In this document: one piece after another, positions 26,640-35,339 of the stretch | Numbering within the stretch: position 1 is the stretch's first letter | Layout of the letters: the number at the start of each line of letters is the position of its first letter | Assembly: GCA_913058335.1 (NCBI GenBank) | Contig: CAJXPX010000001.1 | Span: 246,618-310,617, forward strand | Length of the DNA stretch: 64,000 bases | Direction of reading: 5' to 3' | From: an uncultured Hyphomonadaceae bacterium | Lineage (GTDB): Bacteria; Pseudomonadota; Alphaproteobacteria; Caulobacterales; Maricaulaceae | The notes under the pieces: generated by a model | The model's input: the letters and a program-made list of their open reading frames with translations, nothing else | Databases searched by the model: none | What the model was told of the DNA's origin: nothing | Made by a program: the position numbers and the translations under genes

Positions 26640-28087
26640 CCCGGTTACTTACTTCTTTTTCTTTTTCTGTTTTGTTGCTGTCTGCCTGTTCGCATATTCA
26701 ACCTGAATACCGTTCTTCCACGTCAGCTACAGAATCTGTCTATGAAACAGGGCTTCAAGCTGAAGGAACGACCGCCGCGAGCCAAATAAACTGGCAAGAT
26801 TATTTTGTTGATGAACGGCTAAAGCTTTTAATAGAAACAGCTCTCAACAATAATCGTGATTTGCAAGCCGCAACCGCCAGGATTGAACAGGCCCGCGCAC
26901 GTTTTCGGATCCAAGATAGTCGCCGCCTTCCGACAGTTGCCGCAAGTGGCAGCGCAATTCGAAGTCGGATTCCGACAGATTCAGCTGGATTGGGTGGCGT
27001 CGCAGGCGGAGAACAAAACGCCAATGGCCCAAGCTCTGTCACGTTTAACAATTTTGACATTGGCGTGGGTATCGCTTCTTACGAACTTGATTTTTGGGGC
27101 CGCCTGAGCAATCTAAGCGAAGCCGCCCGCGCCGAATACCTAGCAACCGAAGCTGCTCAACGGGCTTTTTACATTTCACTTATTGGCGACGTTGCCTCCA
27201 CCTATTTTGATTTGATCGAAACTAAAGCTCAAATTGATTTGGCAGAAGACACAATGAGGTCGAGAGAAGAAGGATTGCGGCTGGCGGAAATACGTTTGGA
27301 ATCTGGCATCACCTCTGCCCTCGACTTTCATCAATCCCAAGCTCTTTTGACACAGGCTGAGCAAGCCTTGAGCAGTCAAAAACTTCTTGAAGCGCAAAAT
27401 CGAAATCAACTCACAGTTTTGATTGGCGGAAAATTTCCTAATGCGCTGCCCTCCGGGCTTTCACTTGGGGAGCAAACTTCGGGTCTTCGACTGGATGCCG
27501 GATTACCATCAGACCTTTTACTGGTGCGCCCAGATGTACTTTCCGCTGAGCAAAGGCTTAGGAGCGCTAGCGCCAATATAGCCGTCGCCCGCACTGCATT
27601 TTTCCCAACTATCTCATTAACGGGGTCTGGAGGGTTTACATCCAGTGATCTGGACGATCTTTTTGACTCGGATAGCCTAACGTGGAGCTTTGGTCCCTCT
27701 GTAAGCCTTCCGATATTTGATGCCGGCGCTCGGAAAGCGGATCTTGCCTTGGCGCGTGCCGTGGAAGAGGAAGCCGTCGCGAATTATGATTTGACCATTC
27801 AGAATGCATTTCGAGATGTTTCCAACTCCCTTGCCGGTCGGCGTTGGTTGGCAGAGCTCGTTGATGCACGCTTACGCAATGTCGACGCGCAGGAACAGAT
27901 TGCTCGTCTCGCTCAATTACAATATGATGAAGGCGTGGCCAACTATCTTGAGGTTCTCGACGCCGAACGAAATCTTTTTACTGCTCGACAAAGCTTGTTA
28001 CAGGCCCGCCGGATGGAAGACCAAAATTCGGTCTCCCTCTTTATTGCGCTTGGCGGGGGGTTATCTAGTGATGGCCCTTCAAATTAG
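26636..28087 (+). CDS. Outer-membrane efflux channel, NodT/OprM family
   Basis: A 483-residue outer-membrane factor with a lipoprotein signal (lipobox LLSAC near residue 18). Two repeated outer-membrane-efflux domains are visible: the coiled-coil repeats around NNRDLQAATARIEQARARF and the second repeat ending NYLEVLDAERNLFTARQSLL. The segment LLVRPDVLSAEQRLRSASAN is characteristic of the OprM/NodT group. It forms the trimeric exit duct of the RND complex. Its ATGA start overlaps the permease stop. It converges with maiA about 30 bases further on. Confidence 0.93.
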   Translation: MTRLLTSFSFSVLLLSACSHIQPEYRSSTSATESVYETGLQAEGTTAASQINWQDYFVDERLKLLIETALNNNRDLQAATARIEQARARFRIQDSRRLPTVAASGSAIRSRIPTDSAGLGGVAGGEQNANGPSSVTFNNFDIGVGIASYELDFWGRLSNLSEAARAEYLATEAAQRAFYISLIGDVASTYFDLIETKAQIDLAEDTMRSREEGLRLAEIRLESGITSALDFHQSQALLTQAEQALSSQKLLEAQNRNQLTVLIGGKFPNALPSGLSLGEQTSGLRLDAGLPSDLLLVRPDVLSAEQRLRSASANIAVARTAFFPTISLTGSGGFTSSDLDDLFDSDSLTWSFGPSVSLPIFDAGARKADLALARAVEEEAVANYDLTIQNAFRDVSNSLAGRRWLAELVDARLRNVDAQEQIARLAQLQYDEGVANYLEVLDAERNLFTARQSLLQARRMEDQNSVSLFIALGGGLSSDGPSN

Positions 28088-28118
28088 GCAAAAGCCATCT
28101 CAATTGAGAGTCCCAAAT

Positions 28119-28757
28119 CTATTTTGGGGCGTCCAATTGATTTTCGGGCAAAGCAAACTCAAAAGCCTTTAACGACTGGCAAGCCTTCTCTACGCGGAGA
28201 AGGTTCGGATAACGTTCCATTTTCACGCCGAAACGGCGGGCGTTGTAAATTTGCGGCACTAGGCAGCATTCAAAGAACATAGGGGCATCTGTATAAAAGA
28301 ACTTTGTATCCGGATTACCCATTTTTTCTAGGCTTCCAAACCCTTTCGATATCCAGTGCGCAGACCATTTTTTAACGCCGACATCTTCCTGCCCGTGTTC
28401 AGCCCGAATATATTTCAAGACGGACAAATTTTGGATGGGCGATATGTCAGAGGCGATGACTAAGGAGGCTGCTAATATACGGGATCGTAAAACGGCGTCC
28501 TTGGGCATAAGCGCCGGGTTAGGATAGGTCGCATCCAAATAATCCAAAATCGCCAAGGATTGTGTTAGGCGCGTCCCATCCTCGAGCTCCAACACTGGCA
28601 CATAGCCTTGAGGGTTTCGACCGGAGTGTTGCGATGAAAGCTGCTCTCCTTTCCGGAGATTAACCGGGATATGGCGGACTTCCACACCTTTCAGACCCAG
28701 AGCAATCCGGACCCTATAGCTTGCAGAACTCCGCCAATATCCATAGAGATTCATCAT
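28119..28757 (-). CDS. maiA: Maleylacetoacetate isomerase
   Basis: A 212-residue zeta-class GST-like isomerase. The signature SSASYRVRIAL with the catalytic Ser region is near residue 11, followed by NPQGYVPVLELEDG and LTQSLAILDYLD. It converts maleylacetoacetate to fumarylacetoacetate using glutathione. It is the last gene of the hppD operon, three bases after the fumarylacetoacetase-family gene. Two Met codons open the frame; either may start. Its function fits the neighbours exactly. Confidence 0.93.
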   Translation of the reverse strand: MMNLYGYWRSSASYRVRIALGLKGVEVRHIPVNLRKGEQLSSQHSGRNPQGYVPVLELEDGTRLTQSLAILDYLDATYPNPALMPKDAVLRSRILAASLVIASDISPIQNLSVLKYIRAEHGQEDVGVKKWSAHWISKGFGSLEKMGNPDTKFFYTDAPMFFECCLVPQIYNARRFGVKMERYPNLLRVEKACQSLKAFEFALPENQLDAPK

Positions 28758-28760
28758 ATT

Positions 28761-29780
28761 TTACGCGTCCGGACCTTTATATTTCTCGACGGAATTTTCA
28801 ATGCGTCCAAAAATTGATTTTCCTTCAGCATCGTTCATTTCGATCCCGACTGTATCGCCAAAACTCATAAAGGGCGTAATGAAGTCTCCGGTCTGGATTT
28901 TCTCAATCATTCGAATTTCCGCAATACAGCTATATCCCACTCCGCCGTCTTCAATTTTTTTACCTTCGCCGCCTTCAAATTTATTTGAAACCGTTCCCGA
29001 GCCGATAATCGCTCCGGCACTAAGGTCGCGAGTTTTCGCTGCATGAGCAACAAGTTCTGACATATTAAAAGTCATATCCTGTTTGACATTGGCTTTGCCA
29101 AAAGGCTTACCATTATAGTCAACGAGGAGCGGAAGATCGATTGTACCCTCCCCCCAAGCGTCACCCAATTCATCCGGCGTTACGGCGACAGGTGAGAAAG
29201 CGCTGGAGGCTTTACCCTGTACAAAACCAAACCCTTTACGAAGCTCATTCGGGATAAGTCCGCGAAGGCTAACGTCATTGACAAGCATAAGCAATTTTAT
29301 GTGTTTCTCTGCGGCCTTGGTAGAAACGCCCATTGGGACATCATCAGTGATAACTGTGATTTCGGCTTCCATATCAATACCATGTGCTTCGTCAATCGCG
29401 ACAATTGGGTCGCGGGGGCCAATAAAGCTATCTGATCCGCCCTGATACATGAGAGGATCAGAGTAAAAGCTTTCAGGGACTTCGGCGTCGCGTGCTTTTC
29501 GTACAAGTTCAACATGGTTGAGATAAGCAGAACCATCCATCCACGTATAAGCGCGGGGCAAAGGTGAGTCGCAAGCCGTCTGATCAAAGTCGAAACCGTC
29601 AACTTTCCCGGCATTTAGTAATTCATAACGCGCCGCAAGTTGTGGAGCGTATAAATCCCAATCATCAAGCGCAGCCTGAAGCGTGGGAACAATATCTCCA
29701 GCATCTGCCGCTTTGGATAAATCTCGTGACACAATAATGAGTTGGCCGTCGCGGCCATCTTTAAGGGAAGCAAGTTTCAT
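28761..29780 (-). CDS. Fumarylacetoacetate hydrolase family protein
   Basis: A 339-residue FAH-family hydrolase. The metal-site and fold motifs are recognisable: MYQGGSDSFIGPRDPI, DMEAEITVITDDVPM, LVNDVSLRGLIPNEL, FGFVQGKASSAFSPV and GAIIGSGTVSNK. Placed between hppD/VOC and maiA, it most likely performs the last step of tyrosine breakdown, fumarylacetoacetate to fumarate plus acetoacetate, using a divalent metal. Its length matches the bacterial homologues found in such clusters rather than the longer eukaryotic enzyme. Confidence 0.92.
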   Translation of the reverse strand: MKLASLKDGRDGQLIIVSRDLSKAADAGDIVPTLQAALDDWDLYAPQLAARYELLNAGKVDGFDFDQTACDSPLPRAYTWMDGSAYLNHVELVRKARDAEVPESFYSDPLMYQGGSDSFIGPRDPIVAIDEAHGIDMEAEITVITDDVPMGVSTKAAEKHIKLLMLVNDVSLRGLIPNELRKGFGFVQGKASSAFSPVAVTPDELGDAWGEGTIDLPLLVDYNGKPFGKANVKQDMTFNMSELVAHAAKTRDLSAGAIIGSGTVSNKFEGGEGKKIEDGGVGYSCIAEIRMIEKIQTGDFITPFMSFGDTVGIEMNDAEGKSIFGRIENSVEKYKGPDA

Positions 29781-29786
29781 TTTTGT

Positions 29787-30332
29787 CTAGCTTTCATTTT
29801 GAATTTTCTCGTGAAGCCACGCCGCATGACGCGGGGCTTTTTTGGTTTCTGACCATTCGGCCAGCATCTCTGGAGCTACAGTGCGTAGCTTTGTCATTTG
29901 TTCCGGCGTATGAATATTTGCCGCCAGTTCGAGTCGATGTCCGTTCGGATCAAAAAAATAAATCGATTTGAAAATACCGTGATGAGTCGGCCCAAGGACG
30001 TCGATGCCAGCAGACTCAAGGCTTTCTTTCGCCTCAAGTAAATCTTCGAGGGATTCAACCCTCAACGCGATGTGCTGCACCCATCCCGGTGTATTCCGGT
30101 CCCGATCCATATCAGGCTGTTCCGGCAATTCGAAAAAAGCCAGAACATTATTGTTTCCAGCATCGAGAAAGATGTGCATATAAGGATCATATTCCCCCGT
30201 AGAAGGCACATGATCTTCGGCAATCGCCAACTGAAAATCCATATTCAGATGGGTTTGATAAAACTCGACTGTCTCCTTGGCATCTTTACAACGATAAGCC
30301 ACATGGTGAAATCCGTCTGTCTGGATAGTCAT
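29787..30332 (-). CDS. VOC-family metal-dependent protein (dioxygenase/glyoxalase fold)
   Basis: A 181-residue vicinal-oxygen-chelate protein with two beta-alpha-beta-beta-beta modules. Candidate metal ligands are His in GFHHVAYRC, His in WVQHIALRV and Glu in GHRLELA. The family includes glyoxalases, extradiol ring-cleavage dioxygenases and resistance proteins. Its start overlaps the hppD stop by one base (TAATG), so it is translationally coupled to HPPD and followed by FAH. It stands where homogentisate 1,2-dioxygenase would be expected, but the sequence alone does not show that it cleaves homogentisate. Confidence 0.88.
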   Translation of the reverse strand: MTIQTDGFHHVAYRCKDAKETVEFYQTHLNMDFQLAIAEDHVPSTGEYDPYMHIFLDAGNNNVLAFFELPEQPDMDRDRNTPGWVQHIALRVESLEDLLEAKESLESAGIDVLGPTHHGIFKSIYFFDPNGHRLELAANIHTPEQMTKLRTVAPEMLAEWSETKKAPRHAAWLHEKIQNES

Positions 30333-31429
30333 TACGCCCTCGCTTTTGGATGGGGAACAGCCTCCAATACGCCGCGATCAATTTGATCTCGTTCAATAGA
30401 CTGGAACAGGGCTTTGAAATTTCCTTCGCCGAAACCTTCATCACCTTTACGTTGGATAAATTCGAAAAAAACAGGTCCGATTTGAGGTTGTGCAAAAATT
30501 TGAAGCAAAAGACGTGGGTCATTATCTTCTGTGCTACCGTCCAATAATAAACCGCGAACTTTCAATTCTTCGGCGTTCTCGCCGTGATTGGGCAGGCGCT
30601 CATCCAGCATATCATAATATGTATCAGGCGGAGCCTTCATCAAATTCACACCTGCATCACGCAGCTTATCCACACAGGCATAAAGATCGTCGCAAGACAG
30701 TGCGATATGTTGAATACCTTCGCCGCGATGCTCTAACAAATATTCTTCGATTTGACCTTTTCCGTCTTCGCCTTCTTCATTGAGAGGAATACGAATTTTC
30801 CCATCCGGCGCCGTTAAAGCTCGAGATTTGAGGCCAGTATATTCACCTTTAATGTCAAAATAACGAATTTCACGGAAATTGAAAAGGCGTTCGTAATATT
30901 CCGCCCAATAATCCATGCGGCCACGATAAACGTTATGGGTCAAATGGTCGACGACGTTAAATCCGAACCCTTTTGGATGCTTTTCAGCACCATCCAGATA
31001 TTCGAAATCAATATCGTAAATAGAGAGTTCATCGCCGTAACGGTCAATAAAGTAAATCAAACCGCCGCCAATGCCGCGAATGGCAGGAATGGAAAGCTCC
31101 ATTGGTCCGACACGCGTATCAACCGTCTCAGCGCCGAGCTCAATCGCTCGCTCATAAGTCTTCTTCGCATCTTTGACACGGAACCCCATACCACAGGCAG
31201 ATGGGCCATGTTCACGGCAGAAATGTCCTGCCGGAGATTTGGATTCATAATTGGTGATAAGATTGATTCCGCCCTGACGCCAAAGCTCAACGTCTTTGGA
31301 CCGATGACGGGCAATTTTCGTAAAACCCATCGCCGTAAAAATTTTCTCAAGCATACCTTTTTCCGGCGCGGAGAATTCGATGAATTCAAACCCGTCCAGC
31401 CCCATTGGATTTTCAAAAAGATCAGCCAT
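30332..31429 (-). CDS. hppD: 4-hydroxyphenylpyruvate dioxygenase
   Basis: About 365 residues. Fe(II) ligands are visible: His in [10 protein letters not shown], His in [11 protein letters not shown] and Glu in [19 protein letters not shown]. It converts 4-hydroxyphenylpyruvate to homogentisate. I start at the ATG at 31429 because GGAG sits six bases upstream; the longer frame begins with TTG inside that ribosome-binding site. It heads the operon hppD, VOC, FAH, maiA. A promoter and palindromic operator lie immediately upstream, shared with the divergent marR gene. Acetyl-CoA is not released here, but acetoacetate from the pathway could feed the nearby CoA enzymes. Confidence 0.96.
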   Translation of the reverse strand: MADLFENPMGLDGFEFIEFSAPEKGMLEKIFTAMGFTKIARHRSKDVELWRQGGINLITNYESKSPAGHFCREHGPSACGMGFRVKDAKKTYERAIELGAETVDTRVGPMELSIPAIRGIGGGLIYFIDRYGDELSIYDIDFEYLDGAEKHPKGFGFNVVDHLTHNVYRGRMDYWAEYYERLFNFREIRYFDIKGEYTGLKSRALTAPDGKIRIPLNEEGEDGKGQIEEYLLEHRGEGIQHIALSCDDLYACVDKLRDAGVNLMKAPPDTYYDMLDERLPNHGENAEELKVRGLLLDGSTEDNDPRLLLQIFAQPQIGPVFFEFIQRKGDEGFGEGNFKALFQSIERDQIDRGVLEAVPHPKARA

Positions 31430-31449
31430 AAAAGTCTCCAATTTTCTTT

Positions 31450-31478
31450 ATATTATTAGTTGCTATTACAACTAACAA
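31450..31478 (-). promoter_or_regulatory. Likely sigma-70-type promoter of hppD
   Basis: On the minus strand TTGTTA and TAATAT are separated by exactly 17 bases and lie about 20 bases before the hppD ATG. The palindrome at 31456-31475 fills the spacer, so a bound repressor would block RNA polymerase. Confidence 0.7.
31456..31475. promoter_or_regulatory. MarR-type operator, copy 1
   Basis: TTAGTTG-N6-CAACTAA is a perfect 7+7 inverted repeat in the hppD/marR intergenic region, typical in size for a MarR dimer. It lies between the -35 and -10 boxes of hppD. Confidence 0.75.
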
Positions 31479-31481
31479 TAT

Positions 31482-31501
31482 TTAGTTGCAATTGCAACAT
31501 C
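31482..31501. promoter_or_regulatory. MarR-type operator, copy 2
   Basis: TTAGTTG-N6-CAAC repeats the design of copy 1, with its start exactly 26 bases away; its core GTTGCAATTGCAAC is a perfect 14-base palindrome. It overlaps a tentative marR promoter (TTGCAA, 17 bases, CATAAA), suggesting autoregulation. Confidence 0.7.
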
Positions 31502-31520
31502 TTTTTTGCATAAAGAGTAT

Positions 31521-31976
31521 ATGTTCACTGATAAAAATACGCCCATAGAGCTGGAAAGTTTCTGGCCATACCAAGTAACCGTTCTGGCAGATCAGATTAG
31601 CCGGTACACGTTGGAAGTCGTTAGGTCAGAGGCCAACATCAATCAGAGCCAATGGCGTGTATTGGCGGCTATTGCTGACAAACCCGGCCGTACAGCGGCG
31701 GAAGTCACTGCCGTCACCCCGATTGATAAAACCATCGTCAGCCGAGCTGTTAGCTCTTTGATAGAACAGGGGCTGGTAATAAAAACACCCAGTCAAGGCG
31801 ACAAAAGACGTTCGACTTTAGAAACCACGTCTGCAGGACTGGAAACATATACCACAATCGCTGAAAAATTGGCGACCACCCTCACACCTTCGGATGATAA
31901 TGCGTCAATGATCATGGATTTTGTCAAACACTTGAAAGAATTTAGCTCCAGAATGGATAAGATAAATAAAGGATAG
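31521..31976 (+). CDS. MarR-family regulator, likely of the homogentisate operon
   Basis: About 151 residues from the ATG at 31521; the open frame extends to a TTG at 31506 without support. The winged helix-turn-helix is clear: INQSQWRVLAAIADKPGRTA, AEVTAVTPIDKTIVSRAVSS and the wing QGDKRRSTLETTSAG. Helices at both ends would form the dimer. MarR proteins are usually repressors released by phenolic ligands, so homogentisate or 4-hydroxyphenylpyruvate is a reasonable ligand here. It is divergent from hppD and faces two matching operators. The promoter may sit so close that the mRNA has almost no leader. Confidence 0.92.
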   Translation: MFTDKNTPIELESFWPYQVTVLADQISRYTLEVVRSEANINQSQWRVLAAIADKPGRTAAEVTAVTPIDKTIVSRAVSSLIEQGLVIKTPSQGDKRRSTLETTSAGLETYTTIAEKLATTLTPSDDNASMIMDFVKHLKEFSSRMDKINKG

Positions 31977-32108
31977 ACCCTGCGATAAGTATTGGCGCGC
32001 TTTTTTACTGACAAATGGATTCTTAACACATTCATCAGGATTTACCATTGCCCCGCAATCGCGACTCTCCATATACCCGTCCGGAACTTTCGATCCCGAG
32101 TATCTGCA

Positions 32109-32708
32109 ATGGCAAAACTTTATTTCAATTTTTCCGCAATGAATGCCGGGAAATCGACCATTTTGTTGCAGTCGTCTTATAACTATTTTGAACGCGGCAT
32201 GCATACTTTGCTGTTAAAGCCAGTCATCGATAATCGTGATAACAGCGGCGCCCTTATTACCTCCCGCATCGGCCTCGAAGCCAAAGCCGATACATTTTGC
32301 GAAGAAATTGATCTCGAAAAACACATTTTAAAATCCCATCGAAAAAAACGAATTGATTGTGTTCTCCTTGATGAAGCCCAATTTCTGACCCGCGATCAAG
32401 TCTGGCAATTGGCCCGCGTCAGCGACGATCACGGAATCCCCATCATGTGCTATGGATTGAGAACTGATTTCCAAGGATATCTGTTTCCCGGAAGCGCAGC
32501 GCTCCTAGCAATAGCAGATGATATTCGTGAAATTAGGACGCTCTGTTGGTGTGGGCGTAAAGCCACAATGAATATGAGAGTAGATGCAACAGGCGGGGCC
32601 GTCACAGAGGGTGAACAAGTCGAAGTTGGCGGAAATGACCGCTATATTACTTTATGCCGCCGTCACTGGCGCGAAAAGCTTATTAATGGGCCCGCGATAG
32701 CCGAGTAA
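32109..32708 (+). CDS. tdk: Thymidine kinase
   Basis: About 199 residues. The P-loop is FSAMNAGKSTILLQ near the N terminus, followed by the LLDEAQFLTRDQV Walker B segment, the lasso/flexible-loop part YGLRTDFQGYLFPGS and a zinc site made of CWCGRKA and the CRRHW near the C terminus. It phosphorylates thymidine to dTMP with ATP. The frame stays open 117 bases further upstream, but the ATG at 32109 gives the conserved N terminus. It opens the nucleoside/nucleotide salvage locus and converges with a nucleoside hydrolase gene. Confidence 0.95.
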   Translation: MAKLYFNFSAMNAGKSTILLQSSYNYFERGMHTLLLKPVIDNRDNSGALITSRIGLEAKADTFCEEIDLEKHILKSHRKKRIDCVLLDEAQFLTRDQVWQLARVSDDHGIPIMCYGLRTDFQGYLFPGSAALLAIADDIREIRTLCWCGRKATMNMRVDATGGAVTEGEQVEVGGNDRYITLCRRHWREKLINGPAIAE

Positions 32709-32712
32709 TTTC

Positions 32713-33654
32713 TTAGCCATAAGTCGAAAGCTGTTTAATCAGCAAATCAAAAAAACCTAGTGTATCAGCCTCATAAGCCCAGCGGGCATTTCGCGGCAGG
32801 TTTGTCGCATACCAGAAGTCTACGGCTGTGTGCCCCCTTGTTAGATCAGACTCTGTTTCAACGCGTATATTACAAGGCTTAAAAGTAAAAATTTCCGGCT
32901 TCAATATATAGGCCATAGTACAAGGGTCATGAAGCGGAGCCCCATTCGTGCCGTATTTTTCTGCATCAAAACGCCCATAATGGGTCAGCAAATTGTAGGC
33001 GGCGTCAGCAACCGGATTTCCGATATTCTTAATTCGTTCTAAAACGGCGTCAGAAGATAAAACCTGATGCGTCACATCCAATCCAAATACGACAAGGGGC
33101 ACGCCGCTTTCAAACACGATATCGGCGGCATGAGGATCGACATAGATATTAAATTCGGCTGAAGGCGTAATATTGCCCCCTTCTTTCAAAGCGCCTCCCA
33201 TCAAAACAATTTCTTTCATTTTGCCAGTGATCTCGGGCTTTATTTGTAGAGCCTTCGCAATATTTGTGAGCGGCCCAGTTGGTACAAGCGTCACGCTTTT
33301 ATCTTTTGCGGACATCAGCGCTTCAATAATGAAGTCGACAGCATTCTCAGATTGAAGTTCCATTTCGGGTTCGAAAATGTCAATACCTTCCAACCCTTCA
33401 CTTCCATGAACCTCTTCCGCAGTCGCAAGTTTGTATTGAAGCGGAGCGTCGCAACCCGCATATATCGGTATATCGGTTCGACCGGCTAATTCACAAAGTA
33501 GGCGCGCATTGCGTTGGGTCTTTTCCAAACTCGTATTTCCAGCCACAACTGTAATCCCAAGAATTTCGTAGTCCTCAGTTTCAGGCAGTGCCAGAAAGAG
33601 ATTTATGGCGTCATCCTGTCCCGGATCGCAGTCAATAATCAGGCGTCGTGTCAT
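32713..33654 (-). CDS. Inosine-uridine-type nucleoside hydrolase
   Basis: A 313-residue hydrolase. The Ca-binding N-terminal motif DCDPGQDDAINLFLAL, GVTVVAGNTSLEKTQRNA and the conserved NGAPLHDPC with the catalytic His are all seen; EFNIYVDPHAAD is also a family signature. It splits ribonucleosides into base and ribose. No signal peptide is visible, so it acts in the cytoplasm on imported nucleosides. Products would go to the phosphoribosyltransferase (base) and the ribokinase (ribose) encoded next to it. It is divergent from the phosphoribosyltransferase gene. Confidence 0.93.
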   Translation of the reverse strand: MTRRLIIDCDPGQDDAINLFLALPETEDYEILGITVVAGNTSLEKTQRNARLLCELAGRTDIPIYAGCDAPLQYKLATAEEVHGSEGLEGIDIFEPEMELQSENAVDFIIEALMSAKDKSVTLVPTGPLTNIAKALQIKPEITGKMKEIVLMGGALKEGGNITPSAEFNIYVDPHAADIVFESGVPLVVFGLDVTHQVLSSDAVLERIKNIGNPVADAAYNLLTHYGRFDAEKYGTNGAPLHDPCTMAYILKPEIFTFKPCNIRVETESDLTRGHTAVDFWYATNLPRNARWAYEADTLGFFDLLIKQLSTYG

Positions 33655-33808
33655 GGATCTTCCCTTATAGCTTTCTAACCGAAAACGAAATGAACGCCCT
33701 GCATAACTGTCTCAGATAGAAAAGAGAATAGCCGATACGCGGTAGGCTCTTGATAGCAGAGCATTCTTCGATTAGGCGGAGCCAAATAATCTTATATTGA
33801 GTAATCCC

Positions 33809-34372
33809 ATGGAAAAATTGTTTGTCAGCGCGGAAGAGCTATTGAAGGATTCCTTCGAACTTGCCTTACAAATCTTTGAAAGCGGGTATCGGCCCTCTTT
33901 CATTGTGGGCGTTTGGCGCGGCGGTACTCCAGTCGGGATCGCCATTCAAGAAGTGCTCGAGCTCCTTGGATGCGATACAGATCACTTTTCCATCCGAACC
34001 TCCTCATACGAAGCGATGGATAAGCAATCTAAAACTGTCAAAGTGTATGGTCTTCAACACCTCGTAGATACGATCAATGTAAACGATCAGCTTTTGATCA
34101 TCGACGACATTTTCGATAGCGGCCGCAGTGTCGACGCCATTATTAGCAAACTGGAAGAGAAATGCCGCCGCAATACGCCAAGCGATATTCGTGTGGCCAC
34201 AGTGTATTATAAGCCGAAGCGAAACAAAACCGAGCGAACGCCGGATTTTTATCTTCACGAAACCGACGCTTGGACGGTTTTTCCGCACGAGCTGGAAGGC
34301 TGTTCTGCGGAGGAACTCAAAAAAACCAAGCCTTTGCCAGACCGTATTTTTGAGCTTTTGCCTAAATCCTAA
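33809..34372 (+). CDS. Purine-type phosphoribosyltransferase
   Basis: About 187 residues from the ATG at 33809 (a TTG at 33797 opens the same frame). The PRPP-binding loop LLIIDDIFDSGRSVD is clear, and GVWRGGTPVG forms the PPi loop. The fold resembles hypoxanthine/xanthine-guanine phosphoribosyltransferases, which attach a base to PRPP to give a nucleotide. It can salvage bases freed by the neighbouring nucleoside hydrolase and AMP nucleosidase. Its 3' end overlaps the convergent ribokinase gene by 11 bases. The exact base is uncertain. Confidence 0.88.
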   Translation: MEKLFVSAEELLKDSFELALQIFESGYRPSFIVGVWRGGTPVGIAIQEVLELLGCDTDHFSIRTSSYEAMDKQSKTVKVYGLQHLVDTINVNDQLLIIDDIFDSGRSVDAIISKLEEKCRRNTPSDIRVATVYYKPKRNKTERTPDFYLHETDAWTVFPHELEGCSAEELKKTKPLPDRIFELLPKS

Positions 34373-35228
34373 AGACTTTCAAAAGCGCTTCGACCTCATC
34401 TCTGCTGGGGGCAGCACTTTGCGCCCCAAGCTTTGTCGTTGCCAAAGCACCAACGGCGCAAGCAAAACTCAAAGCCTTATGCTCAGACTGACCTTCCGTA
34501 AGCGCAACTGTAAGCGCTGCTGCGAAAGCATCTCCCGCTCCCGTCGTATCTATCACTTTAACTTTTGGCGGTTTCGCCTCTGCGATTAACTCACCTTTCT
34601 TGAAAAGCTTTGCCCCTTCTCCTCCCAGTGTGAGGGCCAGCAAGCCTGAATAATTTTCAAGTTCTGATAGATAGGCCGCATATTCCCCTTCATTCACAAT
34701 AATTAAGTCTGCTCTCTCAAACACCTTGGCGACATTCGGAGTGAAGGGCGACGCGTTCACAGCGACAAAGCCGTCATAGCCATTTATTCCCGCTAATAGC
34801 GCCGGAACAGGAATTTCAAATTGGCTTAATACGGCCTCTTCAAATATGGGGCTCAAATGATCCGCGGAAAAGACGGCATTTGCGCCGGAGGCAACAGCAA
34901 TCTGGTTCTCTCCGTCTTTTGCCACATTAATAAACGCAATTCCTGTCGCTTCTTTGTTTATCGTCGTCACCGATTCCAAGTTCACACCCGCCTCCCTTAA
35001 ACTCGCCAAGGCTTCTTTTGCGTATAAATCATTTCCTACAGCCCCTTGCAGACGAACTTTAGCACCTAGGCGTTGCGCTGCGAGAGCTGTATTCGCCCCC
35101 TTCCCCCCGGGGGTGGAATAAAACTGCCCCTGAGTAACGGTTTCTCCCGCTCGTGGTAAATGTGTTGTCTGAATAACCATATCCAAGTTAATTGAACCGA
35201 GAATGCAAAGTGTAGGGGACGTTGTCAT
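34362..35228 (-). CDS. rbsK: Ribokinase (PfkB family)
   Basis: About 288 residues from the ATG at 35228; a GTG at 35249 opens the same frame. Family motifs: GSINLDMVIQTTHLPRAGET near the N terminus, the GGKGANTALAAQRLGA signature and the anion-hole motif TTGAGDAFAAALT near the C terminus. It phosphorylates ribose to ribose 5-phosphate, so it would channel ribose from the nucleoside hydrolase into central metabolism or PRPP. It overlaps the convergent phosphoribosyltransferase gene and diverges from the 2OG oxygenase gene. Confidence 0.92.
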   Translation of the reverse strand: MTTSPTLCILGSINLDMVIQTTHLPRAGETVTQGQFYSTPGGKGANTALAAQRLGAKVRLQGAVGNDLYAKEALASLREAGVNLESVTTINKEATGIAFINVAKDGENQIAVASGANAVFSADHLSPIFEEAVLSQFEIPVPALLAGINGYDGFVAVNASPFTPNVAKVFERADLIIVNEGEYAAYLSELENYSGLLALTLGGEGAKLFKKGELIAEAKPPKVKVIDTTGAGDAFAAALTVALTEGQSEHKALSFACAVGALATTKLGAQSAAPSRDEVEALLKVFRI

Positions 35229-35339
35229 AACTGTCTTTAGGATATGCACACCAACTTCAAAAGCTATTTTAATTTAAGGCGGGCTCGTGCTAGTTCCGAT
35301 TCCCGCTAAATGACAGGCGGAGAAAATAAGTGATCCGTT

